Shown: positions 28,086-36,460, counted from the stretch's first letter. The stretch: DNA of 64,000 bases from JBBREP01 sp036501845 (GCA_036501845.1 DASXZO010000036.1:62001-126000), one strand, 5' to 3'. Made by a program: numbers and translations. The notes: a model not told the origin generated them from the sequence alone.

Positions 28086-28108
28086 GCTCTCCATAATCTA
28101 TAGAGAGC
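28086..28108 (-). promoter_or_regulatory. Inverted repeat and promoter in front of the GntR regulator
   Basis: GCTCTC (28086-28091) and GAGAGC (28103-28108) flank an 11-nt A/T-rich centre containing TATAGA on the minus strand, an AT-rich island in a GC-rich region. The right position for a -10 element covered by an autoregulatory operator; the left arm also holds the GGAGAG ribosome site. Confidence 0.45.
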
Positions 28109-28143
28109 AAGGACGCTTCGCTGAACGGTCCGGTGGTGAGGGG

Positions 28144-28761
28144 CTACGACCGGGTGTTGAAGCGGTTCATCGCCGTGTCGATGCCGTCGGTGAGGATGCA
28201 CTCGACCGCGTCGGCCGCGAGTTCGAGAGTGACGTCGATCTCGGTGCGGTCGCGCTTGGTGAATCGGCTCAGCACATGGTCGGCGCCGCGCTCCTTCGAC
28301 ACCGGCTTACCGATGCCGATGCGCACCCGCAGGAAAGCGTCGGTTTTGAGGCTCGCCTTGATCGAACGCAGCCCGTTGTTACCCGCCAGCCCGCCGCCGG
28401 CCTTGAGCCGCAATGCCGCGAGGGGCAGGTCGAGCTCGTCGTGCACGATCAGCAACTGTTCGGCCTCGACGCCGGCGCGACGCATCAACGGCGCGACCGC
28501 GGCGCCCGACTCGTTCATGTAGGTGGTGGGGATCGCGAGGAGCATGCGCCGCCCGCCGACGGCAACGGTGTCGTGCACCGAGTGCGTGCGCTTGTCGGCC
28601 TTCAGCCGCGCGTGGTGACGGCGCGCCAAGATGTCGACGACGTCGGCGCCGACGTTGTGCCGAGTGTGACGGAACTCGTCGCCGGGATTGCCGAGCCCCA
28701 CCACGAGAAGGTCGGCGGGCGTGCCGGTTCGTTCGGCGCGCTCGCCGCGGCCGCGCAGCAT
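28144..28761 (-). CDS. pth: Peptidyl-tRNA hydrolase
   Basis: 205 residues. Recycles tRNA from peptidyl-tRNA drop-off products. Motifs: DLLVVGLGNPGDEFRHTRHN (Asn and the catalytic His), PTTYMNESGAAV (second Asn), IVHDELDLPLAALRLKAGGG (catalytic Asp) and GNNGLRSIKASLKTDAFLRV (third Asn). The first 15 residues extend beyond the core; no internal ATG or GTG fits better. Follows rplY by 41 nt, the classical rplY-pth pair. Confidence 0.95.
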   Translation of the reverse strand: MLRGRGERAERTGTPADLLVVGLGNPGDEFRHTRHNVGADVVDILARRHHARLKADKRTHSVHDTVAVGGRRMLLAIPTTYMNESGAAVAPLMRRAGVEAEQLLIVHDELDLPLAALRLKAGGGLAGNNGLRSIKASLKTDAFLRVRIGIGKPVSKERGADHVLSRFTKRDRTEIDVTLELAADAVECILTDGIDTAMNRFNTRS

Positions 28762-28802
28762 GTGGATGATCGCGACACCGCGCGCCGGTGGGCGCGAGCG
28801 CG

Positions 28803-29474
28803 CTACTCGCTCTCGCCCGAAGCCTCGGCCGCAGCGCCACCCTCGGCCGCTGTGCCTTCGCCCTCGGCACCTTCGCCCTCGGCGCCTTCGCCCGCTTCTT
28901 CTTCGGCGAGACCGCGCGGCACCGACACTTGGGCAACGAGGTCGTCGGGATCGTTCGTGATCTCCACCCCAGGCGGCACCGTGATGTCGCGCACGTGCAC
29001 CTGGTCGCCGAGCTCGAGCGCGCTCACGTCGTACTCGAGCCCGGTGGGCACGTCGGCCGGCCGAGCCGACACTGCGATGCTGAACAGCATCTGCTCGAGC
29101 AGGCCACCACCGCGCACGCCTTCTGGCTCACCCACGAGTGCGAGTTGCACTTCTGCGGTGATCGCGACGTCGGCACGCACGCGGATGAAGTCGACGTGCG
29201 TGAGCGAACCCTTCACCGGGTTGCGCTGGATCTGGCGGGTGAGCACGAGCTGGTCCTTGCCGCCGTCGACGTTGAGTGTGATCACCGAGTTCACACCGCT
29301 CACGCTGTGCAGGATCTTGTCGAGATCGTGGGCATTCACCGCCACGGCCTCGTTGTCGACACCGAGGCCGTACACAACCGCGGGAACCTGCCCGAGCGCT
29401 CGGACCCTGCGGCCCGGGCCGTTGCCGCGTCCTTCGCGCACGGTCGCTACGAGCTTCGTCTCAATGGTGGCCAT
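28803..29474 (-). CDS. rplY: 50S ribosomal protein bL25 (Ctc form)
   Basis: 223 residues, the long two-domain Ctc form. The N-terminal 5S-rRNA-binding domain has LVATVREGRGNGPGRRVRAL, GQVPAVVYGLGVDNEAVAVN and VDFIRVRADVAITAEVQLAL; the C-terminal TL5 beta domain (EYDVSALELGDQVHVRDITV) is followed by an acidic Glu/Gly/Ala repeat tail of about 40 residues. Lies directly upstream of pth. Divergent from the sigma-factor remnant at 29562, so the 87-nt gap holds its promoter; no clear box was recognised. Confidence 0.93.
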   Translation of the reverse strand: MATIETKLVATVREGRGNGPGRRVRALGQVPAVVYGLGVDNEAVAVNAHDLDKILHSVSGVNSVITLNVDGGKDQLVLTRQIQRNPVKGSLTHVDFIRVRADVAITAEVQLALVGEPEGVRGGGLLEQMLFSIAVSARPADVPTGLEYDVSALELGDQVHVRDITVPPGVEITNDPDDLVAQVSVPRGLAEEEAGEGAEGEGAEGEGTAAEGGAAAEASGESE

Positions 29475-29561
29475 GGCGCGTGTGTACCTCGGGTTCCGGG
29501 GCGTGGGACCGAACAGTCTCGCGCGAACGGCTTCACTCCTGACAACCGGCGAGGATGGCTC

Positions 29562-29906
29562 GTGCGTCGTAAGGGTGTGGAAGGGTTCGACGACTTCTAT
29601 CGCCAGGACTACGCCAAGCTTGTGGCCGCCGTCTCCCTCGTGTGCGGCGACGCCGAGCGGGGCCGGGACGCGGTGGACGAGGCAGTCGCCCGGGCCGTGG
29701 AACAGGACCGGCGGGGCCTGGTCATCGAGTCGCTTCCTGCGTGGGTGCGCGTGGTCGCACTGAACGTGGCCCGCTCAGGAGGACGGCGGCGCAGTGCCGA
29801 GAGCCGCGCCCACGACCGCTTGCTGGCCGCGGTGCACGACCGCATCGACGGCGACGATCTCGAGCGCGCGATCGATGTGGGGCGCGCGCGTCCGCTGATG
29901 CATTGA
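29562..29906 (+). pseudogene. Truncated ECF-type sigma factor (region 2 only)
   Basis: 114 residues from a GTG with GAGGA about 8 nt upstream. The sequence is region 2 of an ECF/SigE-like sigma factor: FDDFYRQDYAKLVAAVSLVC, RAVEQDRRGLVIESLPAWVR (in place of the 2.3-2.4 helix) and VVALNVARSGGRRRSAESRA. It stops after DDLERAIDVGRA, exactly where region 4 should begin (normally ...ALxxLPxRQR...), so -35 recognition is lost. The 49-nt hairpin repeat starts on the last base of its stop codon. Either a decayed gene or a short regulator that still binds core polymerase. Confidence 0.55.
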
Positions 29907-29954
29907 TTCTGGGTGCAACACCTCCGCCCCAGCGGGTTGTTTGCACCAGGAACG
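29906..29954. repeat. 49-nt nested hairpin repeat, copy 2 (between sigma remnant and prs)
   Basis: Outer stem GGTGCAA (29912-29918) with TTGCACC (29941-29947); inner CCGC with GCGG around CCCA. Same length and layout as the copy at 15084-15132, including the shared core CCCAGCGGG. Also between convergent genes. Confidence 0.7.
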
Positions 29955-29973
29955 CATTGAAAAGTGGGGCGGG

Positions 29974-30966
29974 TTAGAAGTTGTCGCCGCCGAAGAGGCC
30001 GCTGACTGATTGGTCGCTGAACACGGCGTCGATCGCCGAACCCAGCAGCGGCGCGATCGACAGCACCCTGAGGGTGTCGAACTGCTTGTCGTCGCTGATC
30101 GGCACGGTGTTGGTGACGATCACTTCGCGGATCGGGCCGTTCTTGAGGCGGTCGACCGCGGGGCCCGACAACAGGCCGTGGGTGGCCGCGATGATCACCT
30201 CGTCGGCGCCGCGCGACATCAGCAGTTCGGCGGCCGACACCACGGTGCCGGCGGTGTCGATCATGTCGTCGACGAGGATGCACGTGCGGCCCGCGACCTC
30301 ACCCACCACCTCGGTGGCCACCGCGACGTTGTGCGTGCCCTTGGGTCGCCGCTTGTCGATGAACGCAAGGTCGACGCCGAGACCGTGCTGGTCTTCGAGC
30401 TTCGTGGCGTAGCGGCGCGCCAGCTTGCCGCCGCCGGCGTCGGGCGACACGACGGTGACTTCGCCTTGCAGCGTGGGGCCGAGGTAGTCGGTGATCACCG
30501 GCACCGCGGTGAGGTGGTCGACCGGGAAGTCGAAGAAGCCTTGGATCTGTCCGGTGTGCAGGTCGACGCTCACCACACGATCGGCGCCGGCCGCGGTGAT
30601 CATGTCAGCCACCACGCGCGCCGAGATCGGTTCGCGTCCTTCGGCCTTGCGGTCCTGCCGTGAATACCCGTAGTAGGGGCACACCGCGGTGATGCGCTTG
30701 GCCGACGCGCGCTTGGCCGCGTCGATGAGCAGGAGTTGCTCCATGATGCGGTCGTTGATCGGGTCGCAGTGGCTCTGGAACACGAACACGTCGCAGCCGC
30801 GCACGTTCTCGCCGAGCCGGCAATAGATCTCGCCGTTGGCGAACGTGGAGACCATCACGTTGGCGAGCGGGATGTCGAGCCGCTCGCCCACCTCTTCGGC
30901 GAGCTCCCGATGGCCGCGGCCCGCCACGAGCACAAGATGCTTGCGGGTGACGAGCTCGCGCTCCAT
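29974..30966 (-). CDS. prs: Ribose-phosphate pyrophosphokinase
   Basis: 330 residues. Makes PRPP from ribose 5-phosphate and ATP for nucleotides, His, Trp and NAD. Class I signatures: STFANGEIYCRLGENVRGCD, FVFQSHCDPINDRIMEQLLL, YYGYSRQDRKAEGREPISAR (catalytic flexible loop after it), VSVDLHTGQIQGFFDFPVDH, VVSPDAGGGKLARRYA and the PRPP loop TCILVDDMIDTAGTV. Length is standard. Follows glmU by 23 nt, as in mycobacteria, where glmU-prsA is an operon. Confidence 0.96.
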   Translation of the reverse strand: MERELVTRKHLVLVAGRGHRELAEEVGERLDIPLANVMVSTFANGEIYCRLGENVRGCDVFVFQSHCDPINDRIMEQLLLIDAAKRASAKRITAVCPYYGYSRQDRKAEGREPISARVVADMITAAGADRVVSVDLHTGQIQGFFDFPVDHLTAVPVITDYLGPTLQGEVTVVSPDAGGGKLARRYATKLEDQHGLGVDLAFIDKRRPKGTHNVAVATEVVGEVAGRTCILVDDMIDTAGTVVSAAELLMSRGADEVIIAATHGLLSGPAVDRLKNGPIREVIVTNTVPISDDKQFDTLRVLSIAPLLGSAIDAVFSDQSVSGLFGGDNF

Positions 30967-30989
30967 GGCTTCTCCTCATGCTGGTCTGG

Positions 30990-32432
30990 CTACTCGTCCG
31001 GGCTGGTGGGTGGTACGGACGGATCGGACTGCTTCGCCGGACGTACATACTGCTCGCGCGCGACCCGTGCAGGCACGCCTCGCACGAGCGCGCCGGGCGG
31101 CACGTCGCCCGTGACCACCGCGCCGGCCGCGGTGGTGGCGTCGTCGCCGATCTTCACGGGCGCCACGATCGTGGAGTTCGAGCCGGTAAACACCCGGTCG
31201 CCGACGGTGGTGTGGTGCTTGTTGGCACCGTCATAATTCGCAAAGACGGTGCCCGCACCGATGTTCGACCCGGCGCCGATCGTCACGTCGCCGAGGTAGG
31301 CGAGATGGTTCGCCTTGGCGCCCTCGCCGAGCTCGGCGTTCTTGGTCTCGACGAAATCGCCGAGGTGCACACCCGCACCGAGGCGGGTGCCGGCGCGCAG
31401 GTGGGCGAAGGGCCCGACGAGGCACTCGTCGCCGACCTCGGCCTCACGCACCACCGAGCTCTGGATCACCACGTCGCAGCCGACCACAGAATCGACGATC
31501 CGCGTGTACGGCCCGATCACCGAGCCCGCCCCCACACGCGTGCGGCCTTCGAGCATCGTGCCGGGGAGCAATCGCACGTCGGCCTCGAGCTCCACCGTGG
31601 CATCGACGTAGGTGGACGCGGGATCGACGATCGACACGCCCTCGCGCATCCAGCGCAGGTTGATGCGCTCGCGCAACACCGCCTCGGCCGACGCGAGCTG
31701 CGCGTGGTCGTTGACGCCAAGCGCCTCGGTGGCCACCGACGCCACGCTGGCGACCACGCGGTGACCGGCGCCGCGCAACACCTCGATGGCATCGGTGAGG
31801 TAGTACTCGCCTTGCGCGTTCGACGACGTGATGCGGCGCAGCGCGGGCGCCAGCAAATTGCGCTTGAAGCAGTAGATCGACGTGTTGATCTCGTTGATCG
31901 CGAGTTCTTCTGGCGTGGCGTCGGCGTCTTCGACGATTCGGGCCACGTGGCCGTCGCGGTCGCGCACCACGCGCCCCAACCCGGTGGGGTCGTCGAGCTC
32001 GGCGGTGAGAATTGCCGCAGCCGCGTCCTCGTCACGCTGGGCTCGAGCGAGCGCGGCGAGCGTCTCGGGGAGGAGCAGCGGCTGGTCGCCGGCGAGCACG
32101 ATCACGTCGTCTTCGCGGTCGGGGTCGTCGAAGTGCGCCGCGGTGAGGGCCACGGTGACCGCGTCGCCGGTGCCGCGCGGCACGGTCTGTTCGATGAACT
32201 CCACCGGCATCGAGTCGGGGAGCTGCGGTGCCAGCGCGCTGCGCACCGCGTCGGCGCCGCGACCGACGACCACGATCACGCGCTCGAGCGGCAGCGCCGA
32301 TAGCGAGTCGACCACGTGGAGCACCATCGGCTTGCCACACAGCGTGTGCAGCACCTTCGGTGTGCGCGACCGCATGCGCGTGCCGTCGCCCGCGGCGAGC
32401 ACGATCGCCGAGATCGGGCGGTACGGGCTCAC
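30990..32432 (-). CDS. glmU: Bifunctional GlmU (N-acetylglucosamine-1-phosphate uridyltransferase / GlcN-1-P acetyltransferase)
   Basis: 480 residues from the GTG at 32432; upstream in-frame sequence enters the tRNA leader. The N-domain has ISAIVLAAGDGTRMRSRTPK (uridyltransferase signature), LCGKPMVLHVVDSL, PRGTGDAV and VLAGDQPLLLPETL. The C-domain is a left-handed beta helix with hexapeptide repeats, including GPFAHLRAGTRLG, VETKNAELGEGAKANHLAYL (His) and GAGTVFANYDGANKHHTTVG. It makes UDP-GlcNAc for peptidoglycan. First gene of glmU-prs. tRNA-Gln lies 104 nt upstream on the same strand. Confidence 0.96.
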   Translation of the reverse strand: MSPYRPISAIVLAAGDGTRMRSRTPKVLHTLCGKPMVLHVVDSLSALPLERVIVVVGRGADAVRSALAPQLPDSMPVEFIEQTVPRGTGDAVTVALTAAHFDDPDREDDVIVLAGDQPLLLPETLAALARAQRDEDAAAAILTAELDDPTGLGRVVRDRDGHVARIVEDADATPEELAINEINTSIYCFKRNLLAPALRRITSSNAQGEYYLTDAIEVLRGAGHRVVASVASVATEALGVNDHAQLASAEAVLRERINLRWMREGVSIVDPASTYVDATVELEADVRLLPGTMLEGRTRVGAGSVIGPYTRIVDSVVGCDVVIQSSVVREAEVGDECLVGPFAHLRAGTRLGAGVHLGDFVETKNAELGEGAKANHLAYLGDVTIGAGSNIGAGTVFANYDGANKHHTTVGDRVFTGSNSTIVAPVKIGDDATTAAGAVVTGDVPPGALVRGVPARVAREQYVRPAKQSDPSVPPTSPDE

Positions 32433-32535
32433 GGCATTCCTCCCGTGGACGTGCCGATAGCTGCGCCAAACGGCGGGCCAAAGGCTGTGAACGTGCGGTG
32501 CGTTTGGTGGCGAGGCGGCGCGCACGCGCCCCGCG

Positions 32536-32607
32536 CTCGGGGGCAGGGATTCGAACCCCGACCTGCGGGTACCAAAAACCCGTGTGCTGCCGTTACACCA
32601 CCCCCGA
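32536..32607 (-). tRNA. tRNA-Gln (anticodon TTG)
   Basis: 72 nt on the minus strand: acceptor TCGGGGG/CCCCCGA, D-arm GGTGTAACGGCAGCAC, anticodon stem CGGGT/ACCCG around loop TTTTGGT (anticodon TTG), T-arm GGGGTTCGAATCCCTG, discriminator G. CCA is not encoded. Confidence 0.95.
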
Positions 32608-32695
32608 ATAGAACGGCTCCACCGTAGTTGAGCGAGTCACGCCCGGAGCGCGGATTCGCCGCCCTCACGAGTGCTCCGGTACCGTCGCTGGCGCC

Positions 32696-32797
32696 ATGGG
32701 AAGTCTGATCAAAAAGCGCCGCAAGCGCATGCGCAAGAAGAAGCACAAGAAGCTTCTCAAGAAGACGCGCTGGCAGCGTCGCACCCAGGGCAAGTAG
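32696..32797 (+). CDS. Small ribosomal subunit protein bS22 (AURKAIP1/COX24 domain)
   Basis: 33 residues: MGSLIKKRRKRMRKKKHKKL followed by LKKTRWQRRTQGK. This is almost the same as the mycobacterial 33-residue protein next to galE2 (annotated AURKAIP1/COX24 domain, later seen in mycobacterial 30S structures as bS22), as I remember it. Extremely basic, fits an rRNA-embedded extended peptide. A TACCGT box at 32680-32685 lies 10 nt before the ATG, so a very short or absent leader is likely. It is alone here, between tRNA-Gln and the EamA gene, not beside the epimerase gene as in mycobacteria. Confidence 0.85.
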   Translation: MGSLIKKRRKRMRKKKHKKLLKKTRWQRRTQGK

Positions 32798-32812
32798 CTC
32801 CCAGCCGCACCC

Positions 32813-33745
32813 CTACTCCGCTTCGAGTGGGAGCGGGGCGTTGTCGGTGCTGTGGTGGCCCGCGAGCACCATCGCGATCGCGCACAGCACCAGCGCGCCG
32901 CCGCCGAGCTGCGCCGCGCTCACGGTTTGGTGGAACCACCAGAACGCGCCCACGGTGGACACCACCGGCCCGGCGAGCGTCATCAACGACGTCACGTTGA
33001 CGTTGATGTAGCGCGTCGCCCAGGTCATGGAGCCGTGGCCGATCGCTCCCGGCCCGAGGATCAGGCAGAACAGCCAGAGCCAGTCGGTGCCGTGGAACGC
33101 GGTGACGGGGTCGGCTGCAAACAGCGCGTACGGCGTGATGGCCACGGCGGCGGTGGCGACGACCGCGGTCATGAACGCGAACGCGGGCACTCCGTCGACG
33201 CGGCTGCGCTTCACGTAGAGGAAGTAGGCGGTCCATGCGAGCAGGCTTCCGGCCGCGAGCGCGTCGCCGAAGAACGAGTTCGAGCCACCGCCGCTCCCGG
33301 CGAGCACCACGATGGCCGTGCCGGCGAGCGCCAGCGCGAACCACAGGAAGTCGATGCGGCGGAGGTGGTCGCCGAACATGCGGCCCGCGAACAGCAGCAC
33401 GAGCACGGGCGTGAGCGCGCCGATGAGCGTGGCGTTGGCAATGCTCGTGTGGTTGAACGACGAGAAGCCGAGCCCGATGTCGACGGCGAACAGCGCGCCG
33501 GCGGGAGCGGCAACCTTGATGATCGGCCACGTGAGCCGGCCACCACCGATGCGCAGGATCACGTACATCACGGGGATCGCGAACCACAGCCGATAGGTGG
33601 CCACGGTGATGCCGGGCAGTCCGGTGGCCTTCACGAACAGCGGCCCGACGCCCCAGATCAGCACGGCCACCGACGCGGCCACGAGTGGCAACGCGGCCGC
33701 CGGCTGCTCCGTCGACGCTGAGGGATGTGCGGCCGCAGTGGTCAC
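32813..33745 (-). CDS. EamA/DMT-family transporter (RhaT/YdcZ-like permease)
   Basis: 310 residues from the GTG at 33745, which overlaps the ispE stop in a GTGA arrangement; an ATG at 33769 is the alternative. Ten hydrophobic spans in two EamA repeats: VLIWGVGPLFVKATGLPGIT then VATYRLWFAIPVMY in the first, and AFAFMTAVVATAAVAITPYA, ATRYINVNVTSLMTLAGPVV and VSTVGAFWWFHQTV in the second, with the conserved ALTP and GPV elements. Probably a metabolite or drug efflux permease. Translationally coupled to ispE. Confidence 0.85.
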   Translation of the reverse strand: MTTAAAHPSASTEQPAAALPLVAASVAVLIWGVGPLFVKATGLPGITVATYRLWFAIPVMYVILRIGGGRLTWPIIKVAAPAGALFAVDIGLGFSSFNHTSIANATLIGALTPVLVLLFAGRMFGDHLRRIDFLWFALALAGTAIVVLAGSGGGSNSFFGDALAAGSLLAWTAYFLYVKRSRVDGVPAFAFMTAVVATAAVAITPYALFAADPVTAFHGTDWLWLFCLILGPGAIGHGSMTWATRYINVNVTSLMTLAGPVVSTVGAFWWFHQTVSAAQLGGGALVLCAIAMVLAGHHSTDNAPLPLEAE

Positions 33746-34569
33746 GACACCGTCGCGATCGCGACGCATCGCGTCTCGAGCTCGGCGCGTACCTCGTGTG
33801 CGAGCTGCTCCGCGCCCGCGCGGTCGGGTGCGAGTGCGTAGTACGTGGAGCCGCTCCCGCACAGCGTCGGCAGCGTGCGCGCGAGCTCGCCGAACGCGTT
33901 GCGAAAGTCGACGAGGCGGGGCTCCACTGCGATCGCCGCGGGTGCGAGATCGTTCTGCCAGCTGGCTCCCCCCACTTGCGCCCATGCCGGCGGTGGTTCC
34001 ACGAACTCGTACGCGTGCGGGCCACCCAACGCGTCCCACGCGCGGTACACCTCGGCCGTGTTGCAACCGAACGTCGGCGTAGCGAGCACGAGGAAGAGCG
34101 CCTCGCCGGCCGGCGCCGAGCGGTGGATACCGTCGCCGACCCCGGTCATGTGCACGACCTCGCCGCCGAAGCACACGGGCACGTCGGCGCCGAGCGACGC
34201 CGCGATCTCGTGCAGCTCGGCGTCGCTCTGGGTGGTGCGGAGCAGGCGGAGCGCCGCCGCAGCATCGGCGGAGCCCCCGCCCAGACCCGCCTCGGTAGGG
34301 ATTTGCTTGCGGAGCCGCAGCCCAGCCGTGGAGCCGAGCGCGGCCCGGGCCTGCCACACGAGATTGTCCTCACCGGCGGGCGCGACACCCTCGGGCTCGA
34401 TCACCAGCTCTGAATCGTGATGGCCCTCGAGGATCGAGAGCTCGTCGTGGGGTTCGTCGACGATGGCGACGAACGCGCGGAGCTCGTGATAGCCGTCGGG
34501 CCGGCGACCGAGCACGCGCAGCGACAACGTGACCTTGGCGCCGGCGCGCTCGGTGACCGCGCCGTTCAC
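33742..34569 (-). CDS. ispE: 4-diphosphocytidyl-2-C-methyl-D-erythritol kinase
   Basis: 275 residues from the GTG at 34569, overlapping the rsmA stop by 4 nt. GHMP kinase of the MEP isoprenoid pathway. N-terminal AKVTLSLRVLGRRPDGYHEL carries the substrate Lys and the GYHEL motif; the usual KVNL is KVTL here. The ATP loop is PTEAGLGGGSADAAAALRLL and the third motif TLCGSGSTYYAL. The catalytic Asp is in SLGADVPVCF. Order rsmA-ispE as in M. tuberculosis, with the EamA gene added downstream. Confidence 0.93.
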   Translation of the reverse strand: MNGAVTERAGAKVTLSLRVLGRRPDGYHELRAFVAIVDEPHDELSILEGHHDSELVIEPEGVAPAGEDNLVWQARAALGSTAGLRLRKQIPTEAGLGGGSADAAAALRLLRTTQSDAELHEIAASLGADVPVCFGGEVVHMTGVGDGIHRSAPAGEALFLVLATPTFGCNTAEVYRAWDALGGPHAYEFVEPPPAWAQVGGASWQNDLAPAAIAVEPRLVDFRNAFGELARTLPTLCGSGSTYYALAPDRAGAEQLAHEVRAELETRCVAIATVS

Positions 34570-35417
34570 GGCACTTCGGCGTCGGCCCGCGCGAGCGCGG
34601 CCCACCCGTCGAGGCCCAACATCTCGGCGCGCGTCAATGGTTCGATGCCAGCAGTGGCAAGCACCGCGTCGGTGCGCTCGCCGAGCGCGCGACGCAACGA
34701 CTGGCGCAACGACTTGCGGCGCGTCGCGAAACCCGCGCGCACGAGCACGAACATGCGCGCCGGATCGTCGACGTGCACGGGAGGTTGCGCGCGGCGGCGC
34801 ATGCGCACGAGCACGCTCTCCACCTTCGGCCGCGGCATGAACACGGTTGCCGGCACCGAACCTACGAGCTCCGCCTCGCACGCGTACGCAACGTTCACCG
34901 ACACCGAACCGTAGACGCGCGAACCCGGCGCGGCCGCAAGCCGTTCACCAACTTCGCGTTGCACCATCACGAGGAAGTCGTCGATCATCGGCGCGTCGCT
35001 GAGCGCGCGCAACAGCACGGGCACCGCAACGTTGTACGGAAGATTCGCGACCATCGACCACGTGCGCGTGCCACCGAGTAGTTGCGACCAGTCGACCGAC
35101 AGCGCGTTGCCGTGCACCACGCGCACATCAAGACCGGAGGTCACCTCGGCGAGAACCGGAACGAGGTGTTGGTCGAGTTCGAGCGCCACCACGCGCGCGC
35201 CGGCGTCGGCGAGCGCGAGCGTGAGCGAGCCGAGGCCGGGGCCGACTTCGACGACCGACCGGCCCGCCAACGCGCGTTCACCCCCGCCGGCGAGGCGCAC
35301 GATGCGGCGGGCGGTATTGGGATCGACCAGGAAGTTCTGGCCAAGCGCGCGGCTCGGCTTCAGACCGTGGGCATCGAGCAGCGCGCGGACCGTTGCCGGC
35401 GTGAGGAGTTGGCCCAC
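34566..35417 (-). CDS. rsmA: 16S rRNA (adenine1518/1519-N6)-dimethyltransferase
   Basis: 283 residues. RsmA/KsgA dimethylates two adenines at the 3' end of 16S rRNA late in 30S assembly. N-terminal GLKPSRALGQNFLVDPNTAR is the family signature; the SAM motif is VVEVGPGLGSLTLALADAGA, acidic VVALELDQH, then VHGNALSVDW and the catalytic MVANLPYNVAVPVL (NLPY). The C-terminal helical domain is complete. Followed directly by ispE and preceded by the Rpf-like gene, as in mycobacterial rpfB-ksgA-ispE. Confidence 0.95.
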   Translation of the reverse strand: MGQLLTPATVRALLDAHGLKPSRALGQNFLVDPNTARRIVRLAGGGERALAGRSVVEVGPGLGSLTLALADAGARVVALELDQHLVPVLAEVTSGLDVRVVHGNALSVDWSQLLGGTRTWSMVANLPYNVAVPVLLRALSDAPMIDDFLVMVQREVGERLAAAPGSRVYGSVSVNVAYACEAELVGSVPATVFMPRPKVESVLVRMRRRAQPPVHVDDPARMFVLVRAGFATRRKSLRQSLRRALGERTDAVLATAGIEPLTRAEMLGLDGWAALARADAEVP

Positions 35418-35429
35418 CCCGGGCTCAGC

Positions 35430-36338
35430 TCAGGTACCGGCGCAGCGGCCCTGCCAGTGGCTGGCACCTTGCCACCGGTAGAGGTAGAGCGCGAGGAAGT
35501 CTTGGTACTTGTGCGCCGCGTACGCGGGGTTCACGCCCACCAGCGACGTGAAGCCGGTGACGCGGGCCACGTTGTTCCACGTCGAGCGAAGGAATTGATA
35601 CGCACCGAAGTGCTCGTACGCGGGATCGATCGCGGTGTAGCCGCCGGCCGTATCGGACTCGAAATGGCGCGTGCACACGAGGAATGCAGTGTTCGGCGGT
35701 GCCGGATACGGCACGAACCAACGACCGCTGATGCCGTTCACCCACAACCCTCGGAACGTCGAGGTTTTCGGCGCAACCGTGAGCGGCGTGACGACCGCGG
35801 GAGCAGTGTGGCTCTTCGTCGCACGATGCACCGCAGTTGCGGCCGCGGCGGCGGTGCGATCGACGTTGCGCGTGCCGTTCGCAACGCGCGCGTTCGCGCT
35901 GTTCGTAGCCGACGCAATCACCGGCGTTGCCGCGACGACACCGGCGATCAAGATTCCGTACGCAAGTTGACGCGTGAGATACCAACGACGCCACCAACGT
36001 CGCGCGCGCAGATAGCCCGCCGCGGAATCACCGAAACTTCGCAGCGAAGGATGCACCACATCGCGATCCGGTGGCGCGATCGCAGCGAGCGCTTCGATGC
36101 CGTTGCCGACGCGCGGCATGACCGCGCTGATCGGATGCACGCGCACCGGCGCTTCGTCGTGTTCGCTCGGCGCGGTGGCGAGGCCGAGCCAGAGAAGGTC
36201 GCCGAGATCGATCTGCAGCTCGCTGGTTGTCCCGAGCGCGGCGCGTGTGGCCGGTGAGAGGTGCCGGCGATGGACGCGCCGGGTCGCCGACGCGGGCCCG
36301 TGGGCGCGCGAAACCGACCGAGGCGGCGTGCGAAGCAA
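35430..36338 (-). CDS. Membrane-anchored Rpf/transglycosylase-like (SLT) cell-wall protein, RpfB-position
   Basis: About 300 residues if the TTG at 36338 is used; the start is uncertain because the frame is open to 36467 and no Shine-Dalgarno is clear. A cytoplasmic N-part of about 110 residues leads to one membrane span (LAYGILIAGVVAATPVIASA), an Ala/Thr linker, and a C-terminal lysozyme-like domain: FLVCTRHFESDTAGGYTAID (Glu as catalytic candidate), YEHFGAYQFLRSTWNNVARV, NPAYAAHKYQDFLALYLYRW and a C-terminal WQGRCAGT. This GAYQF...TWN pattern is that of Rpf/transglycosylase-like proteins that cut peptidoglycan. Position between tatD and rsmA equals rpfB in mycobacteria. Confidence 0.7.
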   Translation of the reverse strand: MLRTPPRSVSRAHGPASATRRVHRRHLSPATRAALGTTSELQIDLGDLLWLGLATAPSEHDEAPVRVHPISAVMPRVGNGIEALAAIAPPDRDVVHPSLRSFGDSAAGYLRARRWWRRWYLTRQLAYGILIAGVVAATPVIASATNSANARVANGTRNVDRTAAAAATAVHRATKSHTAPAVVTPLTVAPKTSTFRGLWVNGISGRWFVPYPAPPNTAFLVCTRHFESDTAGGYTAIDPAYEHFGAYQFLRSTWNNVARVTGFTSLVGVNPAYAAHKYQDFLALYLYRWQGASHWQGRCAGT

Positions 36339-36344
36339 CAGTTG

Positions 36345-36460
36345 GTCGGAAATGGCTGGTGCGTCTCCTGCGTGTGCCCGTGGCTGGGGCGGGTCGTGGG
36401 ATGGATTGCACCCGCTGGTGGGCCGCGCAGGATCAAGGTTGCGGCCCACTCCGCCCGCAG
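36345..36460 (-). promoter_or_regulatory. Structured leader upstream of the Rpf/SLT-like gene (possible c-di-AMP riboswitch relative)
   Basis: Read leftward, a perfect 9-bp hairpin GTGGGCCGC/GCGGCCCAC (36449-36418, 14-nt loop) is followed by CCCACCAGCGGGTGCAATCC and, about 40 nt later, ACGCACCAGCCATTTCC. The block CCCA-N5-GGGTG-c-AATCC loosely resembles the CCCA...GGGGCGAAUC part of ydaO/c-di-AMP riboswitches, which in Actinobacteria often precede rpf-type genes, and the second block the CAGCUAACC part. The key GAAUC is not exact, and the hairpin could simply terminate tatD transcription. Confidence 0.25.

Noticed and set aside
36401..36421. A third copy of the 49-nt hairpin repeat in the Rpf leader (CCAGCGGGTGCAA)
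   Set aside because: It combines pieces of the core and the stem but lacks the flanking arms and order of the two true copies.
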